A stretch of 64,000 nucleotides of DNA, taken from contig NC_088300.1 in NCBI RefSeq assembly GCF_032854445.1, positions 44,013,682 through 44,077,681 of the forward strand, given 5' to 3'. The stretch's first letter is position 1. Every line of letters starts with the position of its first letter. A program made the position numbers and the translations under genes. The notes under the pieces were generated by a model. The model was not told where the DNA came from. It saw nothing but the letters and a program-made list of their open reading frames with translations, and did not search any database. The stretch is from Liolophura sinensis (lineage: Eukaryota; Mollusca; Polyplacophora; Chitonida; Chitonidae). Of this stretch, positions 36,391 through 49,100 are shown piece after piece.

Positions 36391-39300
36391 GGCACTGACA
36401 AAAGCTGAAACAAGATGAGTTCTACGGTGGAAGATCCTTACTCGTTTGGAATTGTCGAGCCACCAGAAGTTAAGCACAAAGAAGGTATGTTACTCTTGAG
36501 ATATTGCATGGCTCAGCAATAACATAGCTGTTCAAGATTGCAGACATCCAGGCATTTTGCCTTCATGTTTAACTCCTGGCAATACAGCAATGAATATATT
36601 GTCTAAATAATATTTGACTCTGGAGCATCTCACCAAAGTCCAGCTCAGGCAGATGTCCTCGCTGGTTGTACGTGGGAAGATCTTCAAGCAAACTGCCAGA
36701 TGGTTGAGGGATTAATATGGTATATTTTACCGTGTTGTCTGCTTCACCAGATGTGTGGTTTTGAATAACAATCCTACAAGGATGATTTTGACCTGTATAC
36801 ATATAATAAGGCACAGGCAGATTAAGGATTCATGAAACCTATAGCTTTTTTTTTCATCCTTTTTTTTCACAGTTCAGGATGTGTAAGTCCAGGCATCTTA
36901 ATTTTTTTATTTCAAATTACGTAATGGGGATGGGGGAAAGGCAGTGGGTGTTAGAGAACAGTGTTCTCAAGGCCTGAGTGGACATTGTGCAGATTAAATA
37001 GCCTGCAGTCAACTGCCTTGATGTTAAAAGGTGATAGATGTCAAAGCAACTCTAGGGCAAGAATTCAAAAGGGGCCCTGTGCCGTTCACCGTTGACATCA
37101 TTTCTGAAAATAGAGGACAGATGAAACATGCTGCAAAAATGTTGGGTATAATTTTTTAATTTCCTACAAAAGTGTAATTTAGAGCTACTTTTAATGAATC
37201 CTTTAAATCTCATTTAAGATATATAATCTCTCTTTTCATAGTTTAAAGTTGTATGCTTGATTTCATTTTTATTTTAAAAAATAAACCAGTTACATATTTA
37301 CTCAAAATTAAATCTCAAGTTAAATTTCCCCTTGTTTCAGTGCCATGGTGGACATCAAGTCGATTCGGTTTGGCTATCATAGGCTTCCTTGGGTTTATCA
37401 ATGTTTACGCCTTACGCGTGAACATGAGCGTCGCTGTTGTGTGTATGGTGAATCATACAGCTGTCAGAGATATGCACCCAAGCAATGACACCTCTACCAA
37501 CAACAACAACATGAGTGGCTGTCAAGGTCTGCAGACTGGGATCTCAGGAACAGATGATGAGGTATAGTCTACAGTGATTTGGATACTGACATCAGTATCA
37601 TGATGTTAGTCTCACCCATTACTAGATGAGTTGTAAATTGGAACGAGATCCTTTGTCCAGACCAGGATTTAAACTGTTATTTCAGTACATTTAAATCTTC
37701 ATTGAGGGCATCAGTGACTTAGTGGTTAGTGTGCTGACACAACTCACTAACCCAGGGCCCTCTCACTAATGTGGTCACTGCGAGTTCAAGTCCAGCTCAT
37801 GCGCCAACTGTACGTTGTAGGATACAGAGGCAGCAGCCTGCATGTGGTCATAGGTTTAGTTCGGGCTCTGCTGGTTTTCTTCCAGAGTGATGCTGGCAGG
37901 GGTTGTATAAGTGAAATATTCTTGAGAACGACTGAAAACTCCAATCAAATAAATCTTCATTACTCCCTTATGTAAGTGAAAAATTCTTATAGATTAAAGG
38001 AAATACTGTCAGAAATGTTGTATGTGGCTAGCAAAGGGAGACAAGGTAAGTGGCCACTTAGGACAGGTGAACACGTAAAAGACCGAGCCAACACATCACT
38101 TATGTTTTTTGTATATAACCTGTGGATATCAATTTCAGATACGATTAAGTCTTAAAGCACTAATGTTTTTATCTACATACATTTAGTAGATATATAATAG
38201 TATAGTAATATTACATCTCAAAAGGGGCCTCCGTGGCTCAGTCGGTTAGCTACCCAGAAGCCTCTCACCAATGTGGTCGCTGTGAGTTCAAGTCCAGCTC
38301 ATGCTGGCTTCCTCTCCGGCCGTAAGTGGGAAGGTCTGCCAGCAACCTGCAGATGGTCATAGGTTTCCCCCGGGCTCTGCCCGGTTTCCTCCCACCATAA
38401 TGCTGGCCGCCGTCGTATAAGTGAAATATTCTTGAGTACGGCGTAAAACACCAATCAAATAAATAAATAAATACATCTCAAAACATTTTAAGCAGCATGG
38501 GGGTATAAGCTTAATGACCAACTGGTGGTCACACAATGTAAATAAAGTAGTGCGTACAACCAGAATTTCAGGTCTGCGCACGTGTGACTTGAGCACCCCT
38601 CTCCCTCCCCAACATTTTCATGGTCTAAAAAACTCTGCACCAAAGTAGATAATCAATATAGGACTGGTTCATATCATATATAGAGGCCGCTGGCGGTATT
38701 GGACAGGTGACCTTATATTACAGGTTGTTCTACAGGTTGAATCATTCGGTTGCAGCAGATAATGACAGCTTAGTGCTGATGGCCATTGATTAGAGGTGGC
38801 CATAAGTACGGGTTCGACTGTGTTTGTAATATCTGTCCGATTTTATAACCCTTGGTGATAGGATGAAAAGTGTGTCAATGAGGTGTACTACGTAATTAGT
38901 ATACAGGGCCATATCTAGAAAATAAATGGAAGATTCTGATCCCAAACTTTAAGTGTGACATTGCAACTCTGCATGCATATTCCTTACAGCGCATACGTTG
39001 CTCTGTACCTTTCGCTTTACATCACTGCCATTAGTGGCAAATTTTGTACAGAAATCTTGAATGACGCCAAGGTCACTGGGGTCACGGTGATGAAGCAGGA
39101 AGTGATGTCAGAAACCAAACAAGCAGCCTCAGCCTGTGTCTTTAATAGTACTTCATTCACATGCATTCTCTTTATCTAGAGTATGTACAACATGATTCTG
39201 ACCAAATCAAAAAACAATTTTCGTGATGAATGCCAATTAAATAGTTCAGCAGGAGGACACAAGTTATGAGGCTAAACTTATCACAGGCTGCAAAGGTCAA

Positions 39301-42300
39301 ACTTGTCTATTGGTAGCAGTGGTGTAAAGCGAAAGAGAGTGACGCATGCGCCGTAAGGAGTATGCGGGGCATGAAGAAATTTGCAAGACCAACACAACTT
39401 TAACCGATTCTTTCTGACAGTTTTTGAGTCTGTGGATGAAGAAAAGCTGTATGGGAACTAAACTTTCTATTGATAGACCATCATATTTTTGTTCAATTTA
39501 CTTGCTAGTTTAAATACAGCTTGATTATTTTGGTCACCCAACAATTTTGGCGACCAAATGTTTTCCGGATCTAAAATGGCTCTAGATATGGCCCTAATAT
39601 ATGCTCTTCCAGGACTCTGTTTATGTATGATATATGGTTGGAGTTAGGTAGGACAACTCAAAATCATTCTGTACTATTAACTTGACTTATCTTTAAAGTG
39701 ATCAAGGTTTGTTTGATTACATGTACAGGGTGGAGAGTTTATATGGGACAAAAACCAGCAGGGATTAATTCTGGGATCATTTTTCTGGGGCTACCTAGCC
39801 ACCCAGATACCCGGAGGTTGGCTGGCCACAAAATTTGGCGGGAAGTGCGTATTTGCTCTGTCCATGTTGATCTCCGGGGCAGCCACCTTAGCCACACCCA
39901 TAGCTGCTCAGTCTGGTCACATCTGGCTGCTGCTTGTCATGAGGATCATCATTGGGCTAGGAACAGTGAGTAAAGTCTTTAGTTTATGTATAGCAATATG
40001 TATCATATAATTTCTAATTTATGTTTAGTTATACAGGGTGTCCCAGAAGTCGTGCACCATCCTGATTTCAGATTTAATACTGATTTTAATTTTTTTTTCT
40101 CTCTGTCAGAGTTAATTATGGCTAATAAACTAACAGTACAAGAAAGAGTTGAATTGGTGTTTATGTTTGGAAGAGATGGGGCAGCACACAGCTCTGTAGC
40201 TCAAGCATTCAACCTGAACCTGGATGGTGCGCGACTCCTGGGACACCCTGTATATTCAGTGTAATGGTATATTCGGTTTTATACAAATAAAAACAAAACT
40301 GGATTAGTCAGTAGTTGTGTTTTAGGCAAAGGAGTAGTATCTTTTTGGTTTAATAACAAAATTATGGTAATTGAGCTAAAAATTACCTATGATAAAGTTG
40401 TACCAAAGTGTCAGCACCAAAAGTAATATATTTTTTATAGCTTTTTTTGGGTGACAATTTTTTCAAGTCATTTTATACCGTATGATTATCATTTAGAAGA
40501 CTACTAAGGGGCCTGTTGTGTTGTAACATTGTCACCTCACAGCATGACACAGCTATTCTTTATGGGTTTATTCAGGGAACTATATGGGCATTTATGAAAG
40601 CTGCTTTAAATGTCTCCGCTGGATCGTTGACAAAAGTTTCACCCTGGCTGTAGTGACTTAGCCTTTGACCAATGAGGTTATGTGGTTGTATGCAACTCGT
40701 CATGGTTCAAGGGGATTGTAAGATACTTAGTGAAGTGCGGTGTTTTTCTCCTGGCTAGTGTGTACATAACCTTGATATATTTCTGGATAACTTACTGTGT
40801 GTTTCTTTTGTTGCAAAGGGAACCGCCTTTCCTGCTATGCATGCGATGTGGGGACATTGGGCGCCTGTCCTGGAGAGAAGCAAACTCACAGCCATGACAT
40901 ATGCAGGTTACAACATATTTTGCATTTTTTCATTTTCATGCATCACGTAGCTTATATTCATATATGGATGAGATTTCCACAGGATCTAATTTTACATGTA
41001 ATAACCATGGGAAGGCCTTCCAGCAGCCTGCGGATGGATGCAGATTCCTCTGGGACTGCGCCTGGTTTCCTTCCACCATAATGCTAGCAACTGTTGTATA
41101 AGTGAAATGTTTTTGAGTATGGCGTAGAACTCCTGTCAGATAAATAAAAGATGGTAATAACCATGGCCAGGGTCAACTTGCTTTATGATCTGCATGTAAG
41201 TTTTGTAACTGAACAGAAATTGACTTTTGACCATTGAGTCAAACTTACATGTATATCACAAATTTCTGTGACGACAGCATCAGATAACGCAAATTGCTTT
41301 ATGCTCATAGTTTACTGACTCTTTATATCAGCCAAATCATATGAGAGTTGATTGTCCTTATGGTGTGAGTACTTGTACAACAACTAGACGGAGTTGCTTT
41401 CTACTTACAATGTAAAATGTCAGAGGTTGACAGATTCCCCACCATGTTAGTCAGACAATACCCTTATTCTTCAACCTTTTCATCCACCTCTGCAACCAGT
41501 ACATTGTATTTTAAAACATTTTTAGAGAACTCTTGGGTGTAGAGAAATAATTTGCTCAGTTTTATGAGGCTTGGATCTTTCATGACATAAACAAAACAAA
41601 TTTAGCATCATTTTCATAATAATACTATGCATAAATTCCACCGAAAAAAGTGCTTTGCTGGTTGAAAAGGTTGAAGATTTACAGTATAAAATAACGTCAT
41701 TGGTATTGTGGTCTGATTGCAGGTGCTCAGTTGGGCAATGTGATAACTTTCCCGTCGGCTGGCTTACTCTGTCAGTATGGGTTTGCAGGAGGATGGCCCT
41801 CGATATTTTATGTTCTAGGTGGGTTATGACATGCGCAGCACATACAATGTATATATTGTTTATTTAGAAAGTGAACACCTTTAATAAACCCAATGCCGTA
41901 TATAGAAAGGTACACCACCGACCTGCGGATGGTCATGGGTTTACCCCAGACTCTGCCCACCCTAATGTTGGCTGTTGTTGTATAAGTCAAGTATTCTTGA
42001 GTATAGCATAAAACCTTAATCAAATAAATAAATAAACAAACCCAATGTGTTGAAGGCACAGTCCTCAGGCTTTCCTCAGGCTTTAATGGAGTGACATACC
42101 TAAATGGCTGAGTAGACGTTTGTTGAGCTGAAGCTCGCCATGTTCAGTTCTCTTTAGTAGATAATGGGCAGTACACTCTCATTCTCAAACAATGGACAGT
42201 TTCCAACTAGGGCATTTATCTAGGTGAATTGAACAAGTTACGTACTTGACAGAAGACTAAAAATGTAATTTGCACACCTATATTCATACTATGACCCCTC

Positions 42301-45300
42301 CAAAAAAGCCAGAACTGATCAGAGTAATTTAGCAATTTTAGGACCTAATAGAGTTTTAAATAAAAATAAAAAAAATGCAGATTTTTAGCCAATAGATACC
42401 TGTGTCAGTTTTGATCTATATTTGTACTGGGAAAGCATGTGTTAGCAGACAACAGAGGCAGGGTGCTACATAGATGTTGGAGTGAAAATTGGAAGAATGT
42501 GAATAATATATTTAATTGAAGAACTTATAGATCAGTGTTGAAATTATGTTTTGGTCATGTTTTATTCTTTATAGATGGTTTTGTGTGTCTATGATATGCA
42601 TTCTGGTATTTGCAAGCCTATTTCTGTCACGCTCCATTATAAATTCATTGGCACAGACAAACACTAAATTGGATATTTTACTCTCAGGTGGTTTATCCAT
42701 CATCTGGGCATTGGCGTGGATACTGCTAGTCAGCGATACACCTGTGCAACATAAAAGGATCTCGGAGATTGAGAAGCGTTACATCACACAGGGATTGAAG
42801 GACACTGTCAATGATGAGAGCGGACAAAGGGCAAGTATTTGGCGAGGGGATTGTTCATTAAAGGATGTTTTATCTGCAAAACTTTCCATGTCTTCGGAGT
42901 GTTTGTATAGCACTGCTCTAATCCTCATGTCCGTAAAACAGAATTGCAAAAAGTTATAGAAAATATGAACATTTTTAAGAGAAGAAAAAATAGTTAGTAC
43001 CTGTATTACACTGACTGTGATCTATGTTTGGTGTGAAATATAAACTTAATTGCCTAGTAATTGTGTAAACTATTGGTACAAATCTGTAAGACTTTTGGTA
43101 ACTTCACCTGCATCTAGATGTACATATACACAACCACATAATGTTTGAATGTCTTGTAAATTGTAAGACTTGGCCTTTCACACATGAAGCTAACTCAAAC
43201 AGTAACTTGTGTTGTAGGTCAGCGTGCCCTGGTTGAGAGTGATGACCTCCCTGCCCGTTTGGGCTATCATTGTGGCGAACACGACCTCAGATTGGGGTGC
43301 CTACACCCTGCTTACCGGCATCCCCACCTACATGAATGAGGTCCTCAAGTTTGACATCGCGTCTGTGAGTTGTCTCCCTTGACTGTGAAATGTTATTTCG
43401 TAATAGTGTAGCATTTTGCAGGGAAGCACATCTTCAGTATTTATGATTTTATGATATTAGGACAAATCGAAGCTGATCTATATTGATTGTCAGCTGGAAT
43501 AAAGACTCCCTGCGCCCTGCCACTAGCTTGCAATTAGATAACCTTTAGGTGACATCTAGCTATTCTAAAGAACCTAACTTTTTGTCTCTGTGATGTTGCG
43601 TAACTGAGATAAAGCAGTTTAAGTCAAGGTAAATTGCACCGTCATATTGAGAAAATCAGAAACACTGCCGTGATACCAAATTTGATAAATCTGGTGCGAG
43701 AATGCAGCTTTTTTCGCTTAAGTCACCTGAACTGTGGTTTGCCTTATAATCATGCGTGTGTGGGTACGAGTGACACGACATGTTTCCGGACCAGCCCCGA
43801 TAGCTCATTTGGTAGAGTGTCCGCTTCGAGGGCGGTAGATCCAGGCTCAATTCCTGGTTGGATAACACCTAAGACCTTAAAAGAGGAAGTTGTAATTTCC
43901 TGGCTTGGCATACTGCATTACGTGGGTAGTGCAACGACTGGTTGACCCATACCAGTATAATGGTTTTGGTAGGGGTGGCTTTCTTGCCTTCGGGAAGTCA
44001 TCTCAGTGAAACAGCACTAGATAACAGAGCAGTGGAAATCTTTCCTGCAACAAGGAGGCACATTACAAGTACTCTAAGGACTCCTTCATCGTCATGACTG
44101 AAAAATTGTTAAGTACGACGTTAAACCCTGAGAACTCCCTCGCTTGTGTTGCCGGGTGATTTAACATGGTGCATCCCATGGTCTCATAAGAATTCTAGAT
44201 TTAAAAATTGATTTAACGGCTGTGGTACCAATCTTTCTGAAAAAGGTTTTGTTATTTTCTTCCTTTTCTATTTCTACCTTCCAACTGTTACTGAAATGGT
44301 AACTTCTAAAATGAGTGTACTACTGTTTAGAAAGCACTTCACATGCTAACAAAGGGAGACTAGTGGCTTGCTACTGAAATCAGGCTGTAAAGTATGAGTT
44401 TCTTTGATGCTGTTTATTACACCAGTCTTAATGCTTTTTGTATGTATGAATGGATGTAGCTTTACTTTTCAAACTACATGATGCTTTATCTTGTTTTATT
44501 TATATTGATATATTTTTTGATTGGACTCTGAAGTACATGTTTCCTATATATTATTTTCTCTGTGAAAAAGAACAGGTCCATGTAAATTGACCAAGCTACC
44601 TTCGGTAAATAAAGATATTATTATTATATGCAACTGTAGCTAAAAAAATAACTCTTTTGTTGCAAAGAACAGTAATTCCATGTTAGACTACAAGTGTATT
44701 TGTCTTGTCAGAATGGCCTGTACTCTGCCCTGCCCTATATTGGCTTTTGGATTGGTATATACATCAGTGGCTGGATGGCAGATTGTGTGCGGGAAAGCGG
44801 ATGTTTGACAACCACTTGGACCAGGAAAATATGGGAAGTCTTTGGTGAGTTATTATTACTGATGTTAAGCCTGCTTCTCATACAGTTTTGTGTTCTAATA
44901 ACTCTGTATACTGGCAGTGACTGGGAAAGTTGAACATGTTTCAACTTCACCAGTGGGAAATGTATTGTCGGTGGGCATGTTTTCATACAACAGGTTGGGA
45001 CTCTCTGTGAGGACTGTGGGTAGGGGACTGTGGGTAGGGGACTGCCAGCTCTGTGAGAACCAGGCTTTGATTATGGATTGGGTTTCGTGTGTTTGTGGAT
45101 GGAGGAGGGAGTTGGAGACGGGTGTTATAAAATGGTGCACTTGTACATGATTGTTTTCTCTGCCTGTGAGATGATGTTTCCAAAGTTTGTACAAGAAAGA
45201 AGCCAAGCACATGTTTTAAACACTGTAAATGCCTAACTGTGATGTATTTGTTACTGTAGGTCAGGTAATGCCTGCTATAGCACTGATCACCCTGGGCTTC

Positions 45301-46127
45301 CTGGAGTGTACCCAGGCTATCCTAGCTGTCGTTATCCTGACCCTGGCCGTCACCCTGTCTGCCCCAGTCTTCAGTGGCTATGTGGTCAACCACGTAGACA
45401 TCGCCCCACCATATGCCGGGGTGTTGTTTGGAATATCCAACACCATTGCTGCCTCTACAGGCTTCATCTCACCGGTCGTCACTAACTTCCTCACTCACAG
45501 TGTAAGTAGAATTTACATTTTTCCTGTCGCATTGTTTCTGGTACCTTGGTGACAATTAACGATCGACAACATTTAGAATTTTGTAATAGCTGTGGCTCAG
45601 TCTATACTAAAAGTCAGATCTCAAGTTTCCTGCACCCATAGAACTGACCACCATGGCATGAAAAATTCTTGAACATAGCATTAAGCAAACATTTAAATAA
45701 ATAAATAAATCTGTGGAATTAGACAACAGTCACGTAAATAAATCAATAAAAAAAAAGTACCGGTATTAAATGTGCTTAAGGAATAAAGGGAGAGCACTCT
45801 AGGCAAATTAAGCGAACAGTCCTTAGGTTAACCCGTAAACTAATGTCTTCTGTTTTATAGTAGTGAGAATTGGATCTGTTTCTTTTTCAGCAAACCCGCC
45901 AGGAGTGGCAGATAGTATTCTATGTGACAGCGGCTGTGTACATTGCAGGCGCCATATTTTATCTTGTGTTTGCCTCAGGAGAACTGCAACCCTGGGCTAG
46001 GGAGCGTCATGGCTGGGAGGGAGAGCCTATGAGCTCTCCCAAGATCACCGAGCTGCAAAACACACGACCTTTACAAGCCAATGATCAGAAGACAAGTTTT
46101 ATTAACAGCAGTCCAGCTAGAACATAA
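36391..46127 (+). CDS. SLC17A5-like: SLC17 family anion transporter, sialin-like
   Basis: Ten coding exons: ATG 36415-36484 (exon from 36391), 37341-37561, 39729-39965, 40819-40906, 41723-41818, 42688-42830, 43218-43364, 44712-44844, 45260-45501, 45891-46127. All phases agree; 537 aa (human sialin 495). It is a 12-TM major facilitator of the SLC17 organic-anion family. TM1 holds [13 protein letters not shown] with Arg49, equivalent to sialin Arg39 (the Salla disease site). A glycosylatable loop (NHT, NDT, NMS) follows, then [27 protein letters not shown] with His184, [38 protein letters not shown] and [15 protein letters not shown]. These match sialin more closely than vesicular glutamate transporters, by eye. 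TM4 reads IGLGTGT where sialin has EGLGEGV, and the N-terminus lacks a dileucine motif. The donor after 42830 is GC. The C-terminal 60 residues are polar. AATAAA at 46966 may end the transcript. Confidence 0.95.
37703..37955 (+). repeat. SINE family B, full-length but diverged
   Basis: tRNA-like head ('agtgacttagtggttagtgt', 'gagttcaagtccagctcatg'), middle domain and tail with 'gtataagtgaaatattcttg'. In SLC17 intron 2. Confidence 0.8.
38224..38472 (+). repeat. SINE family B, full-length reference copy
   Basis: 249-bp intact copy. The tRNA-like head has an A-box (GTGGCTCAGTCGGTTAG) and B-box (GTTCAAGTCC). A conserved middle follows (CCAGCAACCTGCAGATGG, GGCTCTGCCCGGTTTCC), then GTATAAGTGAAATATTC and an (AAAT)n tail. 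An 11-bp target-site duplication ACATCTCAAAA flanks it (38213-38223 and 38473-38483). In SLC17 intron 2. Confidence 0.95.
38905..39595. mobile_element. Inverted-repeat element in SLC17 intron 2
   Basis: The left end AGGGCCATATCTAGA is exactly complementary to the right end TCTAGATATGGCCCT, with weaker pairing inward ('aaatgg' and 'ctaaaatgg'). About 690 bp, non-coding. It ends 133 bp before the next SLC17 exon. Confidence 0.7.
40034..40250 (+). mobile_element. Mariner-superfamily deletion derivative with transposase N-terminus
   Basis: 217 bp with terminal inverted repeats: CAGGGTGTCCCAGAAGTCG at left, and the right end GGGACACCCTG extended inward by CGCGACTCCT. TA flanks each side, the usual IS630/Tc1/mariner target. 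Inside, a 44-codon frame from 40118 starts [20 protein letters not shown]. This is the first helix-turn-helix of a transposase, and it runs directly into the right repeat. It is therefore an internally deleted element that kept the 5' end of its gene. In SLC17 intron 3. Confidence 0.85.
41008..41150 (+). repeat. SINE family B, 3' part
   Basis: 'ccagcagcctgcggatgg' to 'gtataagtgaaatgtttttg' and an A/T tail, in the SLC17 intron between exons 40906 and 41723. Confidence 0.85.
41905..42042 (+). repeat. SINE family B, 3' part
   Basis: 'cgacctgcggatggtcatgg', 'tctgccc', 'gtataagtcaagtattcttg', ending (AAAT)n, in the intron before SLC17 exon 42688. Confidence 0.85.
43791..44143 (+). repeat. SINE family A, full-length
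   Basis: tRNA-like head ('ccccgatagctcatttgg', B-box-like 'ctcaattcctgg'), 'gttgtaatttcctggctt', the core with 'cagtataatgg', and a tail ending 'cgttaaaccctgagaactcc'. It lies in the SLC17 intron between exons 43364 and 44712. Confidence 0.9.
45640..45712 (+). repeat. SINE family B, tail fragment
   Basis: 'gaccaccatggcatgaaaaa', 'ttcttgaacatagcatta' and (AAAT)n, in the last SLC17 intron. Heavily diverged. Confidence 0.6.
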
Positions 46128-49100
46128 CCAGGCACAAGCCTTACTGTGTCACTTTCTCCTGTCAGCCTTGTCATTACCAAATGCTTCATGCTATACGTGG
46201 ATCTGCTTCAGAGCTTGGACTGGATTCAGACAAACCTCATAGTATCGTAATGGTGACCTGGGATCACTTTCATAGAGCTTCATCAAACAGTTTTTCACGT
46301 CTAAATCACAGTATCATATGGTATATTTAGATGGGTGACCTGCACTCAAAAAGTTAAGAGCAAAACTTTTCATGAGATTTTGTGAAAGTGTCCCTAGCTC
46401 TGTAGGCATTTTGATAGATATGTGTGCAATATCCATTTTAACAACAGCTTTGTGAAACTAAACTGTGAACTAATCTGTTTGTGTTGTAATACCTTTTTCT
46501 GTGACTGAAATCCATTGTCTGTTGTCTGTATACAGGGTACCCCTGTTACCTCAGCCAGTTATACAGCTAAGTCTGTGTTGTAGGCTGTCTGTCAACCAAA
46601 GTGTTTTGCCAACTTTTAGCTACTTAACTCACATTGTGTAAATGTAAGCCATCATATCAGAGATGAAAATGAATGTGAAGATTTTACTCATTGTGTACCT
46701 TTATTTTCAGTTTTTGTTGTTGTTTTATCATGCTTTTGACATGGCAGTTGCTTGCACATAAACTTGAATGTACATCATTTTTTTTTTGTTTCTTATTTTA
46801 TTTTATCTGTATCAGATGGACTGTTTTCTTAGAAATGTCATGAACTACATTTGCATGATTTGAGATATGTGTCAATATTTATCTCACAAGTTAGTCTTGA
46901 CGTTTCGACTTTCACACATTCCTTTCAGTTTCGACAACAACCAAACCCCATCACTCTTTCGAACTAATAAAAATAAAACAATAAGCATGATGGGTTTTTT
47001 TTTTTACACAATTTTACCACACAACAACTAATTATTTATACCTAAGCCTTCCAACGTGATTCAGTAATATGACATAGGGATGACTTGACACATGTAACCT
47101 ACTCATAGATATGTCTACTACATCTGAAGCTGTATTGATAGGGTTAACTGGGGGACAAAGGGAGTTAACTTTAAACTTTGACTTTGACATAAAGAACTTT
47201 TGGCCATTTCTGTTCTGAAATTTTGACCTTGACATAAGAAGTCTTCAGCATTTCTACTCAAGAAATAAAGCGTTAACTTTTTATATGGTTTTAGTTTTAC
47301 TGCCAGAAAACAGAACGATTTTTTGTGTCATTGAATTTTTTTTTACCTGAAGCTGATTGTGATTTCAAACAAGCCACACATGATGATACCAAATACATGT
47401 ATCTGATTGTGTATACTTTGATTAGGAGTGTGGAACGGTGTAAGATTGCCAAACAAACTTGGTAGATTGTCACACCTTGTATGCATTGCTTTTTTTTTGC
47501 AAAAGTTTTTACAAATGTTATGTTTTTCTTGACCTCTGAGCACAACTTCATTGGCAAGTCCTCTATAGTCAATCAAACTCAATCAGTGGCTATTTGGCCA
47601 CAAATTAGCAGTGATGCTGTAAATCTATTCAGATTGTATTCAGATACTGAATTTTGATGTGTAGTATGTCGATTTTCCCTTTCTATATGTTTGATGAATC
47701 ACAATGTTTATTTTAATATTAAATAATACAGAAGTGTGCCTCTTGTAACAGTTTTTGATAATTTTGTGTGCATGTGCACTTGGTTATTTATCAGAGCCAG
47801 TGTTGACATTAATTTGCACTGGTGTACCTCCAGCTGAATTTCAAAAAGTGGTAATATTTGTTTGGGTTTATTTACTGTTTCTTTGTTAACTTTTTCAGAA
47901 CAGTGTGAAAAACATAGCTTTATTTTATTTTCGTCTGCCTTGTTACAAAGAGCTAGAGCAGTTATTTTTTTATTTTAACTGCCTTTTACAAGTAATTGAC
48001 TTGAGCACCTGAAATATATAACATGTCTCTATATATTTGTCATAGTTTTGTCATTTTACATGTGCAAACTGACCATGCCTCTAACCTTCCTATAATAGTC
48101 TATACTGCTGTCTACACAGTCTTTTGAGTTGAACTCATCATGACATTTGATGCAATATACGTAATTTGAAGTTCATATTTTTTGTAACCAATGCAGATGA
48201 TTGGTATTTTTTATCGACATAATGTTTATACGATGTCAGTATTTCTCCTGTGAGGACTGCCAGCCTTAGCATATCACTGTCCCATTGTAAGGCATTTTGA
48301 GGGGTGCTGTGTATATATTAATGGCATGGTTTTCTCTGTTGTGCAAGACTGGTAAAATTTGGCGTCTAGCGTATTTATCCATTTTTTTATATATGATGAG
48401 ATTTATGTAGGTAATGGTATTCAAGGTGTGTGATTTTATAAATGATTTCTTCTTCTATATAAGTTCTTAAGGATATGTTGGCTAAATTCAATTTCGATTT
48501 GAATTACGATTTCTGATTATGTGCTATGTACAATCATTGGAGTTAATTTGTTTGTAACCCTGGTGAGGTGGGTCTGTTGTATGGTCTTGTGACTAATCGT
48601 ATGTTCTAGGTAGGACTAAATGTCCAGTATTTCATATTAGACATAGCTTTGTATAACTTCACAGATTGACTGTTCCAAACTATGTCACAATACACACATT
48701 TGTATGTAGGTACAGATAATGTTGTTGTCACAAAGCAACCTCCCCATACTGTTATTGATATATTTGCAGAAAATATTCCAGAAAATCTTTTTGGGTTATA
48801 CATGTATTTTTGTACTGTTTATTTGTCACTCGTTTATTTTGATACAGATATGGCTCTTCTGCTATGGTCTGTTTTGTGGCTGTTAAGTTTGGGCTGGACC
48901 TTTAGTTAGATCACATTTTGGTGACAGTTTTTGGTGACAGTTTTTGGTAATGTCAGAGTATTAAAACTATATACCATATACAAGGAAGAGTATTCTCTTG
49001 ATTTGGCATTATTGTCTGCTCAAGATATGAGGTAAGTTCAAATAAGTACAAATCCTTTGTTATTAACCTAGAATTGATGTATTCAAATGTTTTGCAGTGA

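Noticed and set aside
43791-43870. tRNA-like sequence with A- and B-box, possible tRNA gene
   Set aside because: It does not fold to a full acceptor stem and continues into the conserved SINE A core; it is the SINE head. The same applies to 29465 and 38224.
44895-45212. Overlapping minus-strand frames opposite an SLC17 intron
   Set aside because: Caused by short GC-richer direct repeats ('gtgggtaggggact'); no domain and no match to known families.
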